Shown here: one piece after another, positions 24,901-32,700 of the stretch
Layout of the letters: the number at the start of each line of letters is the position of its first letter
Position numbering within the stretch: position 1 is the stretch's first letter
Assembly: GCA_045533955.1 (NCBI GenBank)
Contig: JAZSIU010000068.1
Coordinates: 1-64,000, forward strand
Source: HGM04593 sp045533955
GTDB lineage: Bacteria > Bacteroidota > Bacteroidia > Bacteroidales > Bacteroidaceae
Reading direction: 5' to 3'
Length of the DNA stretch: 64,000 nucleotides
The notes under the pieces: generated by a model
Seen by the model: the letters and a program-made list of their open reading frames with translations, nothing else
What the model was told of the DNA's origin: nothing
Database searches by the model: none
Translations under genes and position numbers: made by a program

Positions 24901-26556
24901 GTTTATGGCAAAGGTGGCTGTACCGGATAGATTCTTGTCGTTGCTGTTTAAGGTGGCGCTGTATTTTTCGGGGGTAAAGGCGCCCTCGATTACTATTGGT
25001 GCAAAGGTGTTGTCGTTATATTGTAGCGAACTTATTGTACTGCTTGTCTGACCTTGGAAATTGGTGCTGTCGGTGTAAAAGCCGCTTGTGGTTGATGCTA
25101 TCCGGCAGTATCCGAATTTGTTGTCGCCGGTGATGCGTGCAAGATTTATATCTTGTGCTTTGCTCTCAATGTGAAACACTCCTTCGTGGTCGCTTTTCAC
25201 CGTAAGTGCCACGCTGCCGCTGCTTGTCGAGAGTGTGGCGGTGCCATCGCTCCTTTTGCCGTGCAGGGTAAGGTCGGCAACAAGGTTGATATTGCCTGCC
25301 CGCTGCTGAATCTCGCGTGCGGTGATTGTGTCGCCCAACAGTGTGCCAATCTCTTTTATTCCCCGCTCGCTTATGTTGCACGATGCTATTTGTGCCTTAT
25401 ATGTGGGTACCGAGCCGCTGTTATCGACAGTAAGGCTCGCTTCGAGGCTCACTCCGCCCTCGGCGCTCGAGAGTGTGGCATCCTCGATGCTTATCTTTTT
25501 ATTGTTGCCCGAGAAGGGGATGTTAAAGCTGACGCCCGAGAGTGAGCCTATTTGGGACGATAGGGCTTTGAGGTCGTTACCTGCTATGTGCGGTGCGTTT
25601 ATTAGGCCTCGGTATTTTAGCTCTTCGATGCTCTTTGTGCTGTCGTTTATTGAATATTGTGCGGCGAGCAGCGGAATCTTTATTTGGCTCTCGGGTAGCG
25701 CAAGGAAAAAGTCTTTGATTGTCGCCCCGCTTTTTGATGCCTCTATTCGGCCCTTTATGCGCCTCAGATGCAGTCCCGATGCATCGGAGCCTGTAAAATT
25801 TCTGATGTAGAGGCTCAGTGTGTCGGCGTTTAATTTCTTTAGTGATATATTGGCCGAGACGTTGCATATATTTATGTGCGCGGGCGTGAAGGTGCCATCT
25901 TGTGCGGCGGGTTCGCTCATTACATTGTAGCTAAGACTGCCGTCGTATATGTGTAATTGTCCTACTTTTATGTGTGGCAGTGGGGTGGCGGGGGTGCTGT
26001 CGTTGCTCGCAAAAATATCGAGCAGGAATTGTATGTTGGCTGCTGTGTCGGGTCTCTCACGAGTAATGTTAAAGTGGGGCCGCTCCAATGTAACGGTGTT
26101 TATGCGCACCTCGTCGCGCAGTAGATGAAGGGGCGAAAAGTGTACCGTCAGTCTTTTAATGCTGCTTAGTGTGTCGCCCGATAGGTCTTTTAGCAGAATG
26201 TCGTTAATGTCAATCTTGTTAAGATGGCGCACCGATACTCCTCCGATGCTCAATGGTATATTTTCGATATTCTGAATGCGGTGGGATATATAATCGGCTA
26301 CTCGATGCTGTACGGCGTCGAGCCTGAGCAGTAGCGACAATGCATAGACGAAAAATACAATGGCTACCGACGAGAGTATGAGTCTTTTCAGCGTTTTTAT
26401 GGTAAATGTATTATATAGTGCAAAGTTACATAAAATATGCTGTAATACGAAGCGTTGCCCCCGATATTTTACATTCGTGGGCAACGCTTTTTCTCTGTTG
26501 TCTTTTGTAAGAATTTCGGATGGCTGGCGCTGCGGGGGCGTTGTCTGTGAGGACAA
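21988..26556 (-). CDS. tamB: TamB/DUF490-domain protein (outer-membrane biogenesis or lipid transport)
   Basis: A very large envelope protein (1,522 codons as an open frame). A single membrane anchor (about residues 59-80 of the full frame, LILSSVAIVFFVYALSLLLRL) is followed by long beta-helical AsmA/TamB-like sequence and the C-terminal DUF490 region (GPINAVYDEKEGFSMKGSLSLTRGTYKFTM to the end). Known members form periplasm-spanning hydrophobic troughs for barrel assembly or phospholipid transport. The first in-frame ATG is at 26556, but the 52 residues before the anchor look non-coding. They hold a hairpin and a TAACTTTG box. The true start may be ATA at 26400 (MKTLKRL) or CTG at 26391 (MKRL). 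The ending is 6 bases from argF'. Confidence 0.88.
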   Translation of the reverse strand: MSSQTTPPQRQPSEILTKDNREKALPTNVKYRGQRFVLQHILCNFALYNTFTIKTLKRLILSSVAIVFFVYALSLLLRLDAVQHRVADYISHRIQNIENIPLSIGGVSVRHLNKIDINDILLKDLSGDTLSSIKRLTVHFSPLHLLRDEVRINTVTLERPHFNITRERPDTAANIQFLLDIFASNDSTPATPLPHIKVGQLHIYDGSLSYNVMSEPAAQDGTFTPAHINICNVSANISLKKLNADTLSLYIRNFTGSDASGLHLRRIKGRIEASKSGATIKDFFLALPESQIKIPLLAAQYSINDSTKSIEELKYRGLINAPHIAGNDLKALSSQIGSLSGVSFNIPFSGNNKKISIEDATLSSAEGGVSLEASLTVDNSGSVPTYKAQIASCNISERGIKEIGTLLGDTITAREIQQRAGNINLVADLTLHGKRSDGTATLSTSSGSVALTVKSDHEGVFHIESKAQDINLARITGDNKFGYCRIASTTSGFYTDSTNFQGQTSSTISSLQYNDNTFAPIVIEGAFTPEKYSATLNSNDKNLSGTATFAINRTNKSAPIYTINIDADSISPHNLGFTERLEDTNISFELAAEASGTLPDNSLIKANLYNFRLQTPEKYWKIRHLHVTDNSLDKHRKLLIDSDIISGYIMGCYTYNSLGSSLTEIIDKHIPALGIGKEHKKSNDNFVFDIRVNNSEIVSHLFDLPVCIEGASSISGSIDATHSQSQISGTFSNTTLMGSKYREINLNIASDKDKLSHNTQLLRPLKVKEWDNHDNDIRISVTGDILADTLLTNIEWSNKIAPVNRGRLSIDAVLGQTNSGSTSIDAHLHPGIIVYNDSVWNLSSSRITGAGQRFKIDNFAIRNNKRQLSINGIVGNSESDSLKIMLNKMSLEELFDIANFHPVDFGGKASGTVNVARIFASPSFAANLEVEDFTFEKGRMGWMSFEGSWNEENKAILLNGRIFDGTNAHSVARGFVSPANDTLNISVNTDGTRIEFLNHMLSSFLDNVDGRVKGELHIRGRMKDVNLYGALCPTGSMRLKPTNTTYYLKGDTVRFTRNRIAFDGIRFADKHSNQGLLNGAVSHSSLKKFGCNFDIKANNLLAYDEDKFGENGFYGTAFVTGDARFTANSDGISLSAEIETNKNSKFVYNAAGPIGATDNKFVTFTDRKAPRSTLLDAGSTFDTEPVNDILSRLRLDFMISATPGMQLRVYTNTITDDYIDIYGSGPINAVYDEKEGFSMKGSLSLTRGTYKFTMQDIFPKEFTIQPGSTLGFNGDPFLANLNLKTIYTVPSAPLTDLSITAERRKNVKVNCLMDITGTLQSPNLTFGLELPDGNEEERELLASATSTPEQTNMQFIYLIGIGKFYTYDYNNQANNSQSSTMMESLISSTISGQLNNMLSQITDNNNWNFSGNFTTSEKGWNNMEVEGMLSGRLLDNRLLINGNFGYRDNPYANKNFIGDFEVEWLLNKNGNVSLKAYNKTNDRYFSKTTLTTQGAGIMLRHDFNNWLRLRKKKDKKQEETKE
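26421..26428 (-). promoter_or_regulatory. putative internal -7 element for tamB
   Basis: TAACTTTG on the minus strand lies within the apparent 5' part of the tamB frame, 20-30 bases before the preferred non-ATG starts. If real, translation cannot begin at the ATG at 26556. Confidence 0.4.
26450..26489. terminator. hairpin in the tamB upstream region
   Basis: An 11-bp perfect stem AAGCGTTGCCC (26450-26460) with GGGCAACGCTT (26479-26489), loop 18 bases, followed on the plus strand by TTTTTC-like sequence. No plus-strand gene precedes it. It may insulate the divergent promoters or form part of a leader. Confidence 0.5.
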
Positions 26557-26622
26557 GCTGCGACGAGAATGTTATAATAGCTTAAACTTTATCGTTTTAC
26601 GGTCGCCCGTCGAAAATTTTAT

Positions 26623-26653
26623 TTTGAAATGGCGCTGTTTTTTTGTAATTTTG
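26623..26653 (+). promoter_or_regulatory. Bacteroidota promoter of SLC13 gene
   Basis: TTTG (26623-26626) and TAATTTTG (26646-26653) are separated by 19 bases, an exact fit to the TTTG-N19-TAnnTTTG consensus. A second -7-like TATCTTTG lies at 26731-26738. Between them is an inverted repeat TGAAGT-AACTTCA-type site at 26696-26709 that could bind a regulator. Confidence 0.65.
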
Positions 26654-26783
26654 CACTTTGTGCGAAAGATTTTCTTCGCTCGCTTTGAAAAATATTGAAG
26701 TAAACTTCATATTTCTCGCTCGCTTGTTTGTATCTTTGCAAAATTGTTCCGCGGAGACTTTTTTAGAAAAATAATTCTACTTT

Positions 26784-28631
26784 ATGTATATAACACTTTT
26801 AGTCTTACTTCTTTCGGTGCTCTTTTTTGTTAATGGAAGAGTACGCTCCGATATTGTGGCCCTATGCGCTCTTGTAGCCCTTTTGGTGTTTCAGATTCTC
26901 ACCCCGGCCGAGGCGCTTGCCGGCTTCTCGAACAGCGTTGTTGTGATGATGATTGGACTCTTTGTCGTTGGTGGTGCAATATTTCAGACGGGGCTTGCCA
27001 AAATGATTAGCTCGAAACTGATGAAGCTCGCAGGCAACAGCGAGACAAGGCTTTTCTTGCTTGTGATGCTGGTAACGTCGGCCATTGGGGCTTTTGTCAG
27101 TAACACGGGTACGGTGGCGCTTCTGCTGCCCATCGTCGTGAGTATGGCAATGAGTATGAAGATGAACCCCTCGCGCCTGCTTATGCCGCTTGCCTTTGCC
27201 AGCAGTATGGGTGGTATGATGACACTAATTGGTACGCCGCCCAACCTTGTGGTTAACAACGCATTGTCGGCGGCGGGATACGAGGCCTTGTCGTTCTTTT
27301 CGTTCACCCCCGTGGGGCTTGTGTGTGTGGTGGTGGGCGTAATTGTGCTTATGCCGCTTACAAAATGGTTCCTATCGAAGCCCGGAACATTGAGTAGCGA
27401 AGGGGCGGGCAGTGGAAAATCTCTAAAAACACTTGTCAAGGAGTATGGAATATCGAGCAGTCTGCACCGCCTTCAGGTAAATGCCGACTCGAAATTGCTG
27501 GGCAAAATGATTGTCGAACTGAATGCCCGCAGCAAATATGGAATGAATATTCTCGAGGTGCGCAGGGTCGAAAATTCACAGAATCGCCTGCTGAAAAAGG
27601 TTATACAGATTGCAGCCGAGTCGGATACGGTGCTGTGCGAGGGCGATATTCTCTTCGTAACGGGCAACCGCGAGAGCGTACACGCCTTTGCCGACGAGCA
27701 TAAGGTGCTCTATATTTCCGAGGATAAAGGAAAGAGTCTCTCGCTCGACTTTTACGATATTGGTGTTGCCGAGATTGTGCTGATGCCTTCGTCGAGCTTT
27801 CTGAACAAGAAAATCCGCGAGGCCGAGTTTCGCACACGCTACAATGTGAATGTGCTGGGAATATGCCGCAAAGGAAAATACATTATGCAGGCGCTTGCCA
27901 ACGAGACAATTCTAAGCGGCGACCTTCTGCTGGTACAGGGTACGTGGGATAATATAGCACAGCTCGAGAAAGAGACTACCGAGTGGATTGTAGTTGGACG
28001 TCCGCTCGACGAGGCTGCAAAGGTTACGCTCGACTATAAGGCGCCGTTGGCAGCGGGAATAATGCTTCTTATGATTGCGGCAATGGTGTTTGATTTTATT
28101 CCCATAGAGCCCGTTACCGCTGTGATGATTGCGGGATTGTTGATGGTGCTCACCGGTTGTTTCCGCAACGTCGAGGCTGCCTATAAGACAATAAATTGGG
28201 AGAGTATAGTGCTAATTGCAGCAATGATGCCAATGTCGACGGCTCTTGAAAAGACCGGTGTTTCGGAGTATATATCAACAACTCTTGTAAGTTCGATAGG
28301 CAGCTACGGCCCCATTGTACTTATGGCGGGAATATATTTTACCACCTCACTGATGACGATGTTCATAAGTAACACGGCGACAGCGGTGCTTCTTGCGCCC
28401 ATTGCCCTGAGCAGCGCCCAGCAGATCGGGGTTAATCCGACGCCGTTCCTCATAGCGGTGGCTGTTGCCGCAAGTATGTGCTTTGCATCGCCTTTCTCTA
28501 CTCCTCCCAATGCTCTTGTGATGCACGCCGGGCAGTATAAATTCATCGACTATGTGAAAGTGGGACTACCCTTGCAGATAATAATGGCAATTGTAATGAT
28601 TTTTGTGTTGCCGCTTCTTTTCCCATTCTAA
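26784..28631 (+). CDS. SLC13/DASS-type permease with two TrkA-C domains
   Basis: An inner-membrane anion or dicarboxylate permease of 615 residues. The two transport halves each carry an SNT-type reentrant motif: FVSNTGTVALLLP near residue 107 and FISNTATAVLLAP near residue 532. About residues 220-395 form two cytosolic RCK_C (TrkA-C) domains (EVRRVENSQNRLL, LGICRKGKYIMQ), which in this family bind ligands and gate transport. Around 11-12 membrane helices are visible outside that insert. The substrate (sulfate, a C4-dicarboxylate or other) is not readable. It is alone, under the consensus promoter upstream. Confidence 0.9.
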   Translation: MYITLLVLLLSVLFFVNGRVRSDIVALCALVALLVFQILTPAEALAGFSNSVVVMMIGLFVVGGAIFQTGLAKMISSKLMKLAGNSETRLFLLVMLVTSAIGAFVSNTGTVALLLPIVVSMAMSMKMNPSRLLMPLAFASSMGGMMTLIGTPPNLVVNNALSAAGYEALSFFSFTPVGLVCVVVGVIVLMPLTKWFLSKPGTLSSEGAGSGKSLKTLVKEYGISSSLHRLQVNADSKLLGKMIVELNARSKYGMNILEVRRVENSQNRLLKKVIQIAAESDTVLCEGDILFVTGNRESVHAFADEHKVLYISEDKGKSLSLDFYDIGVAEIVLMPSSSFLNKKIREAEFRTRYNVNVLGICRKGKYIMQALANETILSGDLLLVQGTWDNIAQLEKETTEWIVVGRPLDEAAKVTLDYKAPLAAGIMLLMIAAMVFDFIPIEPVTAVMIAGLLMVLTGCFRNVEAAYKTINWESIVLIAAMMPMSTALEKTGVSEYISTTLVSSIGSYGPIVLMAGIYFTTSLMTMFISNTATAVLLAPIALSSAQQIGVNPTPFLIAVAVAASMCFASPFSTPPNALVMHAGQYKFIDYVKVGLPLQIIMAIVMIFVLPLLFPF

Positions 28632-28640
28632 AAAAAAGAA

Positions 28641-28648
28641 TACTTTTG
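28641..28648 (+). promoter_or_regulatory. putative -7 element of sigma-54 activator/lptE/secG operon
   Basis: TACTTTTG lies 36 bases before the ATG at 28677 and only ten bases after the SLC13 stop, with a T-rich -33 region. It matches TAnnTTTG, so the operon probably has its own promoter. Confidence 0.45.
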
Positions 28649-28676
28649 TAGGAAAATTACTTCTCTTTTGGCTATT

Positions 28677-29882
28677 ATGGATACGACAGAGATACAGAGA
28701 GTGAAGCAGCAATTCGGGATAATAGGTGGCGCTCCCGAGCTTATGCGCGCAATAGATACGGCCATACAGGTGGCTCGTACCGACCTTACTGTGCTTGTAA
28801 TGGGCGAGAGTGGTGTGGGAAAAGAGTTTTTTCCACAGATAATACACACGAACAGCGCACGTAAGCACAGTAAATATATAGCAGTAAACTGCGGAGCAAT
28901 CCCCGAGGGTACAATCGACTCCGAACTTTTCGGACACGTAAAAGGCGCCTTTACCGATGCTGTCAGCGAGCGTCGGGGCTATTTCAGCGAGGCCGACGGT
29001 GGTACAATTTTTCTCGACGAGGTGGGCGAGCTTCCAATCTCGACGCAGGCGCGTCTGTTGCGTGTGCTGGAGAATGGCGAGTTTATGCGCGTGGGCTCGT
29101 CTAAAGTGGAAAAGACCGACGTGCGCATAGTCTGTGCCACAAACGTCAATCTGCCCGAGGCGATAAAGAACGGACGCTTCCGCGAGGATTTATACTATCG
29201 TCTGAGCACTGTTCCCATAAACGTCCCTCCCTTGCGCAAACGCGGCGGCGACGTGCTTCTGCTGTTCAAAAAATTTGTGATGGACTTTTCGGCACGATAC
29301 AATGTCCCCAAAATAGAGCTCGACGAGGCTGCCACCGAGGCCATTCTCTCTTACTCGTGGCCGGGCAATATACGCCAACTGAAAAATGTAGCCGAGCAAA
29401 TATCCATTCTCGAACTCAACCGCAAGGTAACGGGCGAGACTATGCTGAGCTATCTGCCGCAGCAGAGTGTCGGCAATCTGCCTGTGCCCGCCGTGCAGCA
29501 AAATAGCGGAAAAACCTTCGAGAGCGAGCGAGAGATACTTTACAGCGTGCTTTTTGATATGCGGCGCGACATAACCGAACTGCGTCAACAAGTAAAAGAA
29601 CTTATGGGTGCTCGCACAGTGGCGCCTCACGACGCCGTTCAGCTCTATCCTCACGCACAGGAGGTAACAATCGATCCCCGCACAATACACATTTCCTCGC
29701 CCTCGCCTATGCACGAGGTTGGTGAATATATAGACGAGGCTCTCTCACTTGACGACGTTGAGAGAAAAACCATAAAATCGGCTCTCGAGAGGAACCACGG
29801 CCGCCGGCGCGACGCGGCGCGCGAACTCAATATCTCGGAGCGCACGTTATACCGAAAAATAAAAGAATATGGCATTGAATAA
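28677..29882 (+). CDS. sigma-54-interacting transcriptional activator without receiver domain
   Basis: An enhancer-binding AAA+ activator of about 401 residues. It has Walker A GESGVGKE, Walker B GGTIFLDEVGELP and the R-finger region FREDLYYRLSTVPI. The sigma-54 contact loop reads GAFTDA instead of GAFTGA. The N-terminus has only about 20 residues before the AAA+ fold, so no response-regulator receiver is present. The C-terminus has a Fis-type HTH (RRRDAARELNISERTLYRKIKEYGIE). The frame opens at a TTG (28668); the ATG at 28677 is preferred. It is first in an operon with lptE, whose start overlaps its end by 14 bases. Confidence 0.92.
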   Translation: MDTTEIQRVKQQFGIIGGAPELMRAIDTAIQVARTDLTVLVMGESGVGKEFFPQIIHTNSARKHSKYIAVNCGAIPEGTIDSELFGHVKGAFTDAVSERRGYFSEADGGTIFLDEVGELPISTQARLLRVLENGEFMRVGSSKVEKTDVRIVCATNVNLPEAIKNGRFREDLYYRLSTVPINVPPLRKRGGDVLLLFKKFVMDFSARYNVPKIELDEAATEAILSYSWPGNIRQLKNVAEQISILELNRKVTGETMLSYLPQQSVGNLPVPAVQQNSGKTFESEREILYSVLFDMRRDITELRQQVKELMGARTVAPHDAVQLYPHAQEVTIDPRTIHISSPSPMHEVGEYIDEALSLDDVERKTIKSALERNHGRRRDAARELNISERTLYRKIKEYGIE

Positions 29883-30393
29883 ACTGCGACTAATGGGGCT
29901 CGGAGTGCTGTTGCTGCTGACAGCGTTGCTTGCAGGCTGCAAAGTAAGCTATAAACTCACGGGTGCATCAATAGACTACACAAAGGTAAAGACAATCTCT
30001 TTGGAGACCTTCCAGAATAGGGCGGCCTATCAGTGGGGCCCAATGGCGCCTATGCTCAACGAGACGTTGAGCGACGTATTTGTGCAGCAGACAAAGTTGC
30101 GTCAGATACCGCGCGGCGGCGACCTTCAGCTCGCGGGTGAAATTACCGCCTACGACCAATTCAACAAGTCAATCTCGGCCGATGGATACTCGGCAATGGT
30201 GCAGTTGAAGATAACCGTCAACGTGCGCTTTACAAATAACACCAATCACGACGAGGATTTTGAGCGCTCATTCTCGGCAACGCGCGATTTTGACGCCTCG
30301 CAGTCGCTCGATAGCGTTCAAGAGGAGCTTGTTACTCAGATGATTAAGGAGATTGTCGAGTCGGTGTTCAACGCAGCGGTGGCCAATTGGTAA
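29869..30393 (+). CDS. lptE: LptE-family LPS-assembly lipoprotein
   Basis: An outer-membrane lipoprotein (174 residues) partnering LptD in LPS insertion. A lipoprotein signal peptide runs to LLLLTALLAGC (Cys about residue 24). The mature part shows the compact LptE/RlpB fold: YTKVKTISLETFQNRA, NETLSDVFVQQTKLRQIPRGGDLQLAGEI, VNVRFTNNTNHDEDFERSFSATRDF. It overlaps the upstream activator gene by 14 bases. Its position between a sigma-54 activator and secG is a typical Bacteroidales arrangement. Confidence 0.88.
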   Translation: MALNKLRLMGLGVLLLLTALLAGCKVSYKLTGASIDYTKVKTISLETFQNRAAYQWGPMAPMLNETLSDVFVQQTKLRQIPRGGDLQLAGEITAYDQFNKSISADGYSAMVQLKITVNVRFTNNTNHDEDFERSFSATRDFDASQSLDSVQEELVTQMIKEIVESVFNAAVANW

Positions 30394-30397
30394 GGCA

Positions 30398-31105
30398 ATG
30401 GAGGCGCTTATAAAATATATATCCTACCCCGCAGCGTTAAACAGGGAGACGCTCTACGAGCTGCGACTGCTCGTCGGGCGCTACCCCTATTTTGATGCTG
30501 CCCGCCTGCTGATGCTCAAGAACCTCTATCTTCTGCACGATATTGAATTTGGCAAGGAACTGCGCAAGGCTGCTCTCTATTTAAAGAATCGGCGCGTGCT
30601 TTTCGAGCTTATGGAGGGTTACGGAGCACCACCGCACGACGATGAGGCCGATGCCGAGCCTACACTCGACCGTACAATGAGCCTCATAGACGCCTTTCTC
30701 GATACACTGCCTAAGGATAAATTCTCGCTCGAGGCCGAGGGGGCCGCAGCCATCGACTATGCCACGGCCTATCTGAAAGAGCCCGCGGAGCAGCCCTCGG
30801 CCGATGTTCCGAAATTACGCGGGCAGGAACTTATCGACGATTTCCTCTCGGGCGACAACGAGAAGATAACCCTGCAACTGCGCCCCGAAGCTGAGGCCGA
30901 GCCTCAAGAGACACGGGTGGAATCACCTGTCGAGAGCCCATTTTTTACCGAGACGCTTGCTGCAATTTACATTAAACAAGGAAAATATGACAAGGCTCTT
31001 GAAATTATTCGGCGATTATGTTTGGAATATCCGAATAAAAACCGTTACTTTGCAGACCAAATTAGATTTTTAGAAAAAATAGTTAAACATACAAAAAGAA
31101 AATAA
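30398..31105 (+). CDS. TPR-like protein of the lptE-secG operon
   Basis: A cytoplasmic 235-residue protein without signal peptide. The N-terminal half is helical (YELRLLVGRYPYFDAARLLMLKNLY), the middle is acidic and disordered-looking (EAEAEPQETRVES), and the last 50 residues hold a TPR-like helix pair (FFTETLAAIYIKQGKYDKALEIIRRLCLEYP). The open frame starts within lptE at 30353, but the ATG at 30398, 4 bases after the lptE stop, is the natural start. Function is unknown. The gene is commonly conserved between lptE and secG in Bacteroidales. Confidence 0.85.
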   Translation: MEALIKYISYPAALNRETLYELRLLVGRYPYFDAARLLMLKNLYLLHDIEFGKELRKAALYLKNRRVLFELMEGYGAPPHDDEADAEPTLDRTMSLIDAFLDTLPKDKFSLEAEGAAAIDYATAYLKEPAEQPSADVPKLRGQELIDDFLSGDNEKITLQLRPEAEAEPQETRVESPVESPFFTETLAAIYIKQGKYDKALEIIRRLCLEYPNKNRYFADQIRFLEKIVKHTKRK

Positions 31106-31107
31106 AG

Positions 31108-31464
31108 ATGTACACACTTTTTTTGCTCCTTGTTTTAATAGCTGCTGTATTGATGTGCTTGATTGTTCTTATTCAGAATTCAAAAGGCGGTGGCCTTGCA
31201 TCAAGCTTTGCATCATCTAACCAGATAATGGGCGTTAGAAAAACTACCGATTTTCTCGAGAAGGCAACTTGGGGATTGGCTATTGCAATAGCTTTTTTCA
31301 GCATCTGCGCATCAATTTCGCTTCCCAACAGCGTTATTGTAGAGAATAGCGTAATTCAGCAGAATGCAATTGAGAATAGCGACTTGAATCCTATGGCTGT
31401 TCCCGGCTTTACACAGGATGCGCCCGCTGAGGCTCCTGCTGCCGAGGCTCCCGCAGCCGAGTAA
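31108..31464 (+). CDS. secG: preprotein translocase subunit SecG
   Basis: Auxiliary subunit of the SecYEG channel, 118 residues. It has two membrane helices (about 1-22 and 52-72) separated by the conserved QNSKGGGLASSFASSNQIMGVRK loop region. A C-terminal Ala/Pro/Glu-rich tail (APAEAPAAE repeats) is an extension seen in this phylum. It starts 2 bases after the TPR gene and is last in the operon, followed by a strong terminator. Confidence 0.94.
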   Translation: MYTLFLLLVLIAAVLMCLIVLIQNSKGGGLASSFASSNQIMGVRKTTDFLEKATWGLAIAIAFFSICASISLPNSVIVENSVIQQNAIENSDLNPMAVPGFTQDAPAEAPAAEAPAAE

Positions 31465-31487
31465 GCCTACCCGCTTTTACAAGATAG

Positions 31488-31543
31488 GACACAAGAATAA
31501 GGATGCACCAAAAGGGGCATCCTTATTCTTGTGTCTCTTTTTT
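31488..31543 (+). terminator. strong rho-independent terminator after secG
   Basis: A 19-bp perfect stem (31488-31506 with 31517-31535, inner part AATAAGGATGC) with a 10-base loop is followed by TCTTTTTTTT. It ends the activator-lptE-TPR-secG transcript and may also serve the convergent gene. Confidence 0.88.
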
Positions 31544-31574
31544 TGCTTTAAATAATGAGTAAGGAGGCAGGAGC

Positions 31575-32684
31575 TCATTGGTGCGCGGCAATAATCAGCC
31601 GCCCCCCCTCGACCTTTGCGCAGAATTTACTGTTGCTACTCGAAGGGGTCAGCTGCACGTCTCTGTGCCGCGCAATCTCAAAAACCTTCAGCGCCAATAT
31701 GCCAATATTCATCCTGAGGTTAATCTCGACGCAGGGGTGAATCCTCGGATGCCCATCCTCAATGGCAATGAGCATATCAATCCCGACACAGCCGCAGTAG
31801 TGCCCCCGCAGTCTGCGTGTCAACAGACGAGCGTGAACATCGACGAGCCACTCGAGCAGGACGCCGTCGCAGCCCTCCTCAATAATTCTCGCCTTAAGCT
31901 CCTGCTCCGAGGCAACAAAATTATATCCGTAGAACCCGTTGCCGCCGGCAACAAATAGTGAAAAGCCCAGAAACTGTGCTTCGCCACTCTCGGTAATACG
32001 ATATTCAAGGGCAAAGTCGAGACTTTTGTTGTACATTTTGTCGGCAAGAAAGCCGCCCTGACGCGTGATAAAGCCTCTGAGTTTGTCGTGTATCGAGGGC
32101 TCATCGAGGCTGTTCGCTGCAAAGATTCCGCGGCCGCTACTCGACCACGGCGACTTAAAAATTGTCCTTTCGGGCATCCGTAGCTCGTCAATAGCCCTTA
32201 TGAAGCGCATCTTCTCCCCAACGAGTGAGCCTCGGTGAGGGGCTGTCGCTTCATCGGCGAGAAGTTCCTTTATATATTCTGCGGCAAATTCGCGGCTCGA
32301 CAGGGCGCGCATCCTCTCTATTGCTTCGGCCGTGGGAATGTGGCTCTCGGGCACCCCGAAGCGTTGCAGCCGGTAGGCGGTCGCGGCACTCCAACCCCAC
32401 GGCGCAGGACAAAAATGACACCCTGTACTTTTGTGCAGAGTGTCATACTTCTCATCTTCGTTGATAAAGCGAATGTTCCGTTTGTATGGCGCAAAAAACG
32501 CCTCGACGCTGCTCTTATCGGCTCCCGCCGGCAGAAGCACTGCGTCGCCTTCTTCGGCCCACCACCAAGCAATTGCCGATAGGTCGCGCTCCATTTGTAC
32601 GACGCTCTTTGGGGCAATATACTCCTTTGTTCCTTGTGCAAGGGCAAGGTCGTTGGAGCTGTTGAAAAGCAGCAGGCGGTTCAT
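31575..32684 (-). CDS. ATP-grasp-like protein of unknown function
   Basis: A 369-residue cytoplasmic protein. I do not recognise its exact family. The N-terminus reads LLLFNSSNDLALAQGTKEY, and the middle has a Gly/Ser-rich phosphate-loop-like KSPWSSSGRGIF. The rear has DGVLLEWLVD, VGIDMLI and HPCVEINLRMNIG. This order (Lys loop, hinge acid, late Asp and Glu-x-Asn metal ligands) is that of an ATP-grasp ligase, so ATP-dependent joining of an acid and an amine is plausible. That is inference. It lies 16 bases after ribH on the same strand and is probably cotranscribed with it, although no flavin link is evident. Confidence 0.7.
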   Translation of the reverse strand: MNRLLLFNSSNDLALAQGTKEYIAPKSVVQMERDLSAIAWWWAEEGDAVLLPAGADKSSVEAFFAPYKRNIRFINEDEKYDTLHKSTGCHFCPAPWGWSAATAYRLQRFGVPESHIPTAEAIERMRALSSREFAAEYIKELLADEATAPHRGSLVGEKMRFIRAIDELRMPERTIFKSPWSSSGRGIFAANSLDEPSIHDKLRGFITRQGGFLADKMYNKSLDFALEYRITESGEAQFLGFSLFVAGGNGFYGYNFVASEQELKARIIEEGCDGVLLEWLVDVHARLLTRRLRGHYCGCVGIDMLIAIEDGHPRIHPCVEINLRMNIGILALKVFEIARHRDVQLTPSSSNSKFCAKVEGGRLIIAAHQ

Positions 32685-32700
32685 TGTTTAATGCGCGGAG

